From: Punica granatum
Lineage: Eukaryota; Streptophyta; Magnoliopsida; Myrtales; Lythraceae
Length of the DNA stretch: 64,000 nucleotides
Assembly: GCF_007655135.1 (NCBI RefSeq)
Contig: NC_045134.1
Coordinates: 5,662,982-5,726,981 of the forward strand
Reading direction: 5' to 3'
The notes under the pieces were generated by a model that worked only from the letters and a program-made list of their open reading frames with translations, was not told the DNA's origin and did no database searches. Below are positions 57,365 to 64,000 of this stretch, one piece after another (the first letter of the stretch is position 1; each line of letters opens with the position of its first letter). The translations under genes and the position numbers were made by a program.

Positions 57365-60300
57365 TCACGACAAGAGGAGGGAAATCATGGCATCAGCCGA
57401 ATCGGGTCCATCGTTATTGACGCTAGGGATTATGTTCACCGGTGATATGAACTTCACGAACTCTCTCAGTTCGGAGAAGCTGCAGTGTTCGCTATATGGC
57501 ACCTCATACCTGAGAAACAGAAGTTGACACAGTCCATGTCGAGAAGAGAAAGTAACCATCGGAAATTTTTCCCGATTTTAACTATATGATATGCTTTGAC
57601 ATAAACCATAAGAAGAACATCGAGATAGAAGCATATTACCTTATGATGGTACCTTGTTGAAACCTTCTACCCGTGCCCTTCTTCTTTCCTTTGCCGAAAG
57701 ACCATCCTGTTGGTGAGAAGGCGACGATGAGGCTGAATCGTCCCTACTCAACAAACAATCTTCAATCACGTTAATAAACCATCAATCGTTTCAATGGGAG
57801 GTATTAAATACTTTCCCACCAACTCTTAAATACTTGTACACCCTTGAGTCCCTCACCAGATATTGGTTTGCAATTTGCTTTAGTCTCTTGAAGCTTGCGA
57901 GCATCCACATGGGCACGACATGGATATGGCTTTCCTGTTCATTCACTGTGAGCCACTGCAAATCTTCCTTAGCATACCCGAAGCACTGTAAGATTCTCAG
58001 CTTTGCGGCTCCAACATAAACTTTCTTGCGTAATACACGTGCAACCTCCATAAATAGTCTCTCTTTCCCTGATTAAGCATAAGGTGGAGAAGGAAATGAA
58101 AACAAAAGGGACAATGGAAATTCACCATATAAAAACAGACAAAAAGAAAATGCAACGGGAAGAGTTGTGGATTGAACCAATTGTGTAGCTCCCGATGAGA
58201 AAAAGAGTTTTCGGGTTGAATGCTTCAGCTTGGATGGCCTCAAGTACAAACTGTACAACTGCCTCTTGCTTCGGAAAGTCGTACTGGGATTAGGTGCAGA
58301 TTATGAGTGAAATAGTAAATTAGTGCTTGATTTTCACATAGTATAATAAAATGTACAAAATTCCAGTGCTCTTACTAACTTAAATCACCAACTAATTTTA
58401 GTAATGCGTGAAAACTACGAAGATTGATATGAAACTATAAATTTGTAGTTTTGGTTTTAGAGCTAGTTCTCCTGAACCTCACCTGAGCTTGACAATATGT
58501 GGTATCGAGGATCAGTGTATGGATACGAGATGCTTGCAGAAGAGGATTTGCAACCATTTCTTCAGAGAATCGAAAATCTCCAGTATGCAACACTGCCTGT
58601 ATGCATAAATGTATTTGGTGTAAAGAGTGTTGATTTTTTAGCAACAACTTTGTTTACGTAAACCTAATAATCTCAATTTGGTTAGTACCTCGCCGTTAGG
58701 TGGTTCAAAGAGTATTACTATGGAACCTGGACAATGGTTTGCATCAAAGCAAGTCACGTCTATGCCAGCAATGCTGATCTTTTCGTTAAGAGGTAAGACT
58801 TGCAGTCTGTCCCAAGGGATACCAATCTTCATATTCACAAGTTTTGCAGTGATCTCAGAGCAATAGATTTTTCCATGACAGAAGGACCTAGTTAGACCTT
58901 GATAATCTGCGTTAACATCATATCATGTTATAGATAACCAGATTATATTAAAATAGAGACTGAGGGAGAGGGATTTGATAAATGTGACAAGAGTACAAGA
59001 TTTAAGGGTGAAAAGGAATTATAAACTTACGGTCCATATGAAAGTGAGAGAGAAACCAGTGGGAGCAATCTCTTCTAAGGTACCGAAAAGCATCCTGTAA
59101 TATTTCATTAATTTGAGACAAAGACCATAGCCATATTACAAATTTACACAAAAGAATGACAGATATAGCCAGGCAGACAAACATACCACTCGAAATGGTG
59201 TTCCTGGTATGAAACACCATGCTGGAATTTCACTTCGTTTACCCTTAGGAGCACCATTTCTCTGCTTAGCACATTTACGACTGGAACCTATCTTTTCTTT
59301 TGCTTTTCCTTGTGCAACAGAACTTTTTCTAGTTGTCTTGTCAGAGAGAGAACCCATAAAATAATCTGTAATCAACTTGGTTTTAGTGTTATCAGCAACA
59401 ACTACTTCAGAGCCGCTGTTTTTTCCTGTACCTACACCATGAATCTTCTTATTTCCAGGTTCGACAATATTCTCATCGGCTTCTCTAGTGTCGCGTTTTC
59501 TGAGTTGGTTAATAGCATGCATGATCTTCTTCCTCGGACCGAGAGCGTTGATACCTATGTTGCAAAGATCCTACCGAGAGAAGTGTTGACTGTTAATCAG
59601 GTGAAATTCAATAAGTAAGAAAAAGGACAGGCATTATCAAGAGATCTTCACATAATCCAAGGCGTCAAAACAAGTCCATTAAACTTTCAGTATTGGCACT
59701 ATACCCACAGGCTTAAGAATGCTCATTAAAATTTCAACAATCTCACTTTCCATGACCATAAGATGCTGTTTCTACAAGATCCCACGTAACTTTGGTATCC
59801 AGTCATCAATCAATCCATGCATGATAACTTGCAAAAAATTAGAAGCAATGACTCATCAGGAAGAATCTAGATGTACCTTGTAAGTCTACTATGCAATGAT
59901 AAAAGATCATACCTCTTCTGTCAACCACTGTAAGCTGTCCCAGTCGATCTCTTCCCTCACGAAAGCTTCTTCATATCTCTCTAAGCCAAGACTGTGTAAC
60001 CATCCCAGAACAGGATTGACATCGACAACCTGCGCAGGATATAACGGGACAGATCCATCATTTACCATCTGCACAGAATCTGAAGTTCCATTCTCATGGT
60101 CGGGGACAAGAACCTGCACAGAAGCATTCCTCTAGTCTATTACGAAAACCCAAATTAATGACAGAACTGTCCAAAAGTACAGATTAGAACTTATGAAAGG
60201 AAGGTCACAACGTTGAACCATGATGTACATTTGAATTTTAAAAAGCAATAAGCAATTTTCATGTATGACCAAGAAGTTTCATCCATTGCAGGGAACCATA

Positions 60301-61430
60301 AAACTTCTAATGATGAAAAAGAAGAGCAGCATTTGCCGACTTACTTCCTCGGATTGGTCGTCATCCTTGTCAAGACACTCATTGGTGTGAAGCTGCCTCG
60401 ACTCTTCGCTCAAGTCCGAAATGTCAACTCCGCATAAAGGGCAGTAAACCAAATCAACATCTTTTTGGTCTACCTCGGAACAAAGCTTAAGTAACACATC
60501 AAACTCTGCACCACCCTCAAATTCCTCGCATGATTCCTCAACCCCATCAAACTCCTTATCGTTACAGGCTAACCTCTGACCAGCCATTAGCCTAGACTCG
60601 ATCGAATTGACTAAATAATTCCCATTGCCTTCCACCGCTAAAACTTGCCTCCCACTAATTTTGCCACAGTTGTCTTCTACATCCCCATCTCTGATCAAAT
60701 CTGTGCACTCAATGCTCGACTTTATCAAATCCAAGCTGCAGCCCTCGAGCGAATCATGGTCATTTAAATCATGCCCTGGGCTTAAATCGGACAAAATCCT
60801 AGCTTTTTCACTGAATACCGGGCATGTCTCACTGCCAGCGTCTAATGTCCCTGCAATCAACCTGGACTCAATCAAACTGCATAAATTCACCCCGTCTGTT
60901 TCTCGATCAAGAACCTTCCTCTCATTAATATGCGTCAAACTAGCACGATTGATGCCCGAATCAATCAAATCCAAACTCAAATTCTCGCCAGAATCGATTA
61001 CATTCAAATTGTATTCTTTGCTCGAATCCCTTTCCAAGCAAGTTTCAACATTGTTCGCATCAATCGAATTTAAACCCAAATCATAAGCTGAACCAACCGA
61101 GTTCGATTCGCGGTCCTTGCTCAGAGCAGACAGATTAGCAGCCTTCCGATTGGCGGACTTACCGGAGCTGGCGTTCTCCTTCCCTGGGGCAGCTGGAGAT
61201 TGCCTTGGCCTCTTCCTGGGAGGCCGCGCAATGGCCGAGCTGTTGGAGGGTCTCAGTGGCTTCCGTGAGCTGACGCGGTGGGAGGACTTGGCGAGCTGGC
61301 TCTGCGAGCTGACAGTGCAGGGGTTCTGGAAATCGTCGTCATCCTCATCTCTGAACGGAGTGAAGCGGTGGGGCTGGGAGGCGGCGACGGCGGCGACGGC
61401 GGCGTTCTCAGCTCCGGCGGAGGATGGCAT
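57365..61430 (-). CDS. SNM1/DCLRE1-type DNA repair nuclease (UBZ4-like, SAM, MBL, beta-CASP)
   Basis: SNM1 proteins are 5' nucleases acting on DNA cross-links and breaks. Exons on the minus strand are 61430-60345, 60113-59913, 59570-59187, 59094-59031, 58906-58689, 58596-58483, 58283-58178, 58068-57857, 57743-57640 and 57509-57365, giving 877 aa. A basic patch RPPRKRPRQ (about 69-77) may be a nuclear signal. C330, C333, H348 and C352 form a UBZ4-like finger (CPLCG, then HTNEC). A SAM-like domain spans about 393-455 ([17 protein letters not shown]). The MBL motif is LSHFHMDHYQG (H574, H576, D578, H579), followed by ANHCPGS, HTGDFR, LDTTYC and VPYSEHCSF. The SAM domain points to the SAM-containing plant SNM1 paralogue (Arabidopsis At2g45700 type) rather than the shorter SNM1. 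The [12 protein letters not shown] is chosen over an upstream in-frame one at 61514. Confidence 0.94.
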
Positions 61431-62975
61431 TTTCCGAGATTTATGTTTGAATTCGAACCTGAGGATTACTATGGCGGGACGGAAATTGCAAATTTGGGTG
61501 GGTTTTCGGCTCATTTTATAGTTGATGTCGCTCTCCTACCAATAGTTCACTGACACGTGGATGGACGCGGGAGCGAGCATGTCGGGTCGGGGCCAGAAGT
61601 GGAGCGCAATAACTGAATTAATTATAAGGCAAATTTCAACACGCCTCTTACCATTTGTAAAATAATCAACGACATCTTTCCTTTTAAAAATTAGTCACAC
61701 CCCACCTCTCATAATATTCATTTTGCCACGTGAATCCTCCATCACAAAACTGCACGAATCGACCCGCTACCTAATTTTTTTATCCGAACCAAATTTGACC
61801 TAATTTAATAAAAAAAGTAAAAATCAGTTAAAAGATGGGTGTTGTGTGGTTAATTTTAAAAGAAATGAGTATCGCTAGCCATTTTATAAATTAAAAGGGT
61901 CTTCGGAATTTATTGCAAGTTTTAACTTGAAATTCAAAAGTTTTTATAATCAATTCTTATGGGTACAATTTTTTCCCTAAATTCAGAATTAAAAAATATC
62001 AGATTCAATTTTTATCAGTATAACTCTCGTGATGTTACATTCCATTACTTTTATGGTCTCTTAAAACTTTAGGCCCCAGCCAGCCTGATTGGGCACTTAA
62101 CCATTGGGCTCGAGCCTCGAGCTTTTGTGTTGAGCCTGTTATCGTACCGACCAACCATTAGCTCGATGAAGGTCCAATTAGTTCATTTTAACGTTGCACC
62201 GTCAGTCTTTCCTCCTTATGCTCCTGATAGTGTACGAGACAATGTCGTCTCAACTCTACGAGGAAGAGCTAAGATACCAGTTCATGGAGCCAAGGCATTA
62301 CAGAGCTCTAGGGGCCGAGATGATCATCCAAATGGAATATGACACTTCAACTCCAGTAGATTTCAGTTCTAAAAATGGTTTCCTGTCCTCTGATCGAACT
62401 GTGCAGTACAATCCGATTTCGAAACCAATGCTAACATTTGGGCTGTACTAGTGCTCGTCCAAAAAGTCTCTCAAACAACGTTATCAGTATAGAACCACAG
62501 CTGATGTGGAGCACTTTTGAGCAACTGATGAATAAAAGCATACTTCATAGTACTTATACATTGACGCAGCGTACACGCAAATAACCTATCATAGACCCGT
62601 TGATTCCGCAGAATACCAGAACTACGACATTTAATCCCTATTGATTCTTCGAATACTTAGGAAATTGGCATCCAACTCGGATCGAATCCAAGAATTGGGC
62701 AAAGAACACGAAAGCTCTAATTTTTATTGATAATCCAAAAGACAACTCCCTTAAACCCTAGGGCTTACAAAGCTTAAATAGGATTTTAAAAAAAACCTAA
62801 ATCGTACAAAAAGAAATAAACTTTCCTGAAATTGCAAAACATCCAAATAATAATAAAATGCCCGTTTGAGGCCCTAAACGATGAAATTCGCCTTAAATCT
62901 CGTCTTTTCATAGCCAAGGGCTATGAGTTTTGTTCTAGAGGCCGTTTCCCTTGAGACAGGGTTGTTAAGGGCCGG
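61431..62975. other. SNM1-like promoter and intergenic DNA
   Basis: The first part is the promoter of the SNM1-like gene. An ATG-started frame at 62218-62451 on the plus strand (77 codons, containing EEELRYQFMEPRHYRALGAE) matches no family I know. The rest holds nothing recognisable; the end is probably 3' flank of the EPL-like sequence. Confidence 0.4.
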
Positions 62976-64000
62976 TTACTGATTTGGCACGTCTTCTGCC
63001 GCATCATTATCCCCTGGATGGAGAGAATTCGTCATCGAATCGTCATCCTCTGAAGTATCACCTTGATTTTCACGAATTGAGAGACTAATATGTTTTTGCT
63101 GCTTTCCCACTTGCCACTTGAATGTCTTCTCAAATGCATCAATCATGAGCTCAAAAGTCTCCTCCTCCAAATCTTCCCGATGCTGAAAGGATCGTTGTTT
63201 ACTGTTGAATCTCTGAAGCCAACCCTCATCTTCGCAGTCCATGTCATAATTTGCAGTTCTCTTCGCCAAAGCTCTAGAAATGGGTCTAGAGAAGGTACTG
63301 AGATGGGTATCCTCATAATCTGGAACTTCTCGAACTCCAGGGACATGGATGATTTTAACTGTTGCTGCAGCAGAGGAAGTGGGAGAAACAACCTGCTTAT
63401 TTTGGTCGAAACACTCCTTATAGAGATCCCTGAATTTGAACCAGTCATCCCAATTCAAGAACACCAATCTCCAACCATTATCCCATGTCCAAACAGTAGC
63501 ATGGTTGAACCGGTTCAATACAGCAGGCTTCATTACTTTCATTCGCCTTGTAAGTGTACCTCGTTAGCCCCTCTCTTTTGACCACAAGAAACCACTCCCT
63601 CAATGCTGAAGGTTCTAAAAGAACAGGTGCTTCTATGCCATGGGTGTTCATGCAATGCCTTGATGAGGCAGAACGTCCATCTGATTTCAAAGTCCTAAGA
63701 GGCAAGTGTAGCACTAACCTGCCACCTAAGGTGTCAATGACTGACTTGGTATTGGAAGGTAAAGAAGTTCGGTCACCTGATAGTTCAACGTCATCATCGT
63801 TGTTTATTTGCTCATCAGTTAAATTATTTACACAAGGCGATGGCACAGGATGATGCTTCAGGAAGATACCAAAATGGATGGACCTGAAACAATTTGGAAT
63901 GGTGGAAAAATTAGCCAAAAACATTAGTATATCATCTCTGATCCCAAACAACTTGCAAATCCCAGAGCCAAATGTGGATGCAAGGTCCCACAAGAAACGA
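62976..64000 (-). pseudogene. Enhancer-of-polycomb-like protein, frameshifted and cut by the window edge
   Basis: The minus strand carries the C-terminal part of a plant Enhancer-of-polycomb-like protein, a subunit type of NuA4 histone acetyltransferase. An upstream frame (64000 to about 63544) includes EAPVLLEPSALREWFLVVKREG and ends its homology at RYTYKA. The following frame (63542-62976) continues with MKVMKPAVLNRFNHATVWTW, WFKFRDLYKEC, VPGVREVPDYED, RALAKRTANYDMDCEDEGWL and EETFELMIDAFEKTF, then stops. The two frames join without loss if one A (base 63543, T on the plus strand) is ignored, so there is a single +1 frameshift. The family segment between SRPIS and RALAKR is shortened and the usual C-terminal tail is replaced. 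There are no introns in 1 kb. It is probably a decaying or retro-copied pseudogene; a sequence error is the alternative. Confidence 0.8.

Noticed and set aside
60625..61086. 153-codon plus-strand frame
   Set aside because: It is antisense to SNM1-like exon 1 and has no domain.
61431..61514. Upstream in-frame ATG of the SNM1-like gene
   Set aside because: It adds 28 residues without family likeness; the MPSSAG start fits better. Not excluded.
62218..62451. 77-codon plus-strand frame with EEELRYQFMEPRHYRALG
   Set aside because: Codon use looks fairly protein-like but no homologue comes to mind and no flanking exons were found; not supported as a gene.
1..64000. tRNA, rRNA, CRISPR arrays, operons, organelle DNA insertions
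   Set aside because: I scanned for B-box-like GGTTCGAATCC words, repeat-spacer arrays and organelle gene sequence by eye and saw none; a tRNA scan or organelle alignment could still find short ones.

Overview
This is plant nuclear DNA, almost certainly from a eudicot. Genes are split by short AT-rich introns with mostly GT..AG borders. Intergenic DNA is AT-rich and holds MITEs, a LINE-type reverse transcriptase relic and (TA)n microsatellites. The proteins are plant-specific: plastid-type Tmem_14, KCS10/FIDDLEHEAD, AP2/ERF, AIP2, bifunctional LKR/SDH. I cannot name the species from sequence alone. There is no bacterial, viral or CRISPR content.

Layout. 1-7 kb: gene-poor, with a Tourist-like MITE, a perfect 45-bp hairpin and a decayed LINE (3.4-5.0 kb). 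8.1-14.9 kb (+): complete 24-exon LKR/SDH gene of lysine breakdown. 15.2-17.0 kb (-): GPI-anchored GH17 beta-1,3-glucanase with an X8 domain, convergent with LKR/SDH. 18.2-18.9 kb (-): LINE RNase H relic. 19.5-20.0 kb (-): single-exon RING-H2 protein. 24.0-26.6 kb (-): plastid Tmem_14/FAX protein, divergent from AIP2 (28.5-31.1 kb, +). AIP2 is followed on the same strand by a DUF1350 protein (31.8-34.3 kb, +), which converges on KCS10/FDH (34.7-37.8 kb, -). 42.5-44.3 kb (-): a Myb/SANT-like protein built from an internally duplicated module. 44.3-51.7 kb: gene-free and repeat-rich. 51.8-52.5 kb (-): intronless ERF of the DREB A-5 type. 57.4-61.4 kb (-): SNM1-type DNA-repair nuclease with UBZ4-like, SAM, MBL and beta-CASP parts. 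63.0-64.0 kb (-): broken, edge-truncated Enhancer-of-polycomb-like sequence.

I reconstructed the exon chains by hand, requiring reading frame, splice borders and remembered family sequence to agree. The eight split genes then give 51 introns. Four of these (two in LKR/SDH, one in DUF1350, one in the SANT gene) start with GC instead of GT, more than the roughly 1% usual for plants.

The genes are functionally unrelated neighbours, as is normal in plants; I see no operon-like pathway cluster. I found no convincing undescribed system. The best second-look items are the GC-AG introns (one splits the putative nucleophile Ser codon of DUF1350), the SANT duplication with a GC/GT donor pair, a (TG)n tract acting as the 3' end of a FAX intron, a MULE-type fold-back element with a 9-bp target duplication, the perfect hairpin at 924-1029, and an N-terminal internal repeat in the SNM1-like protein.
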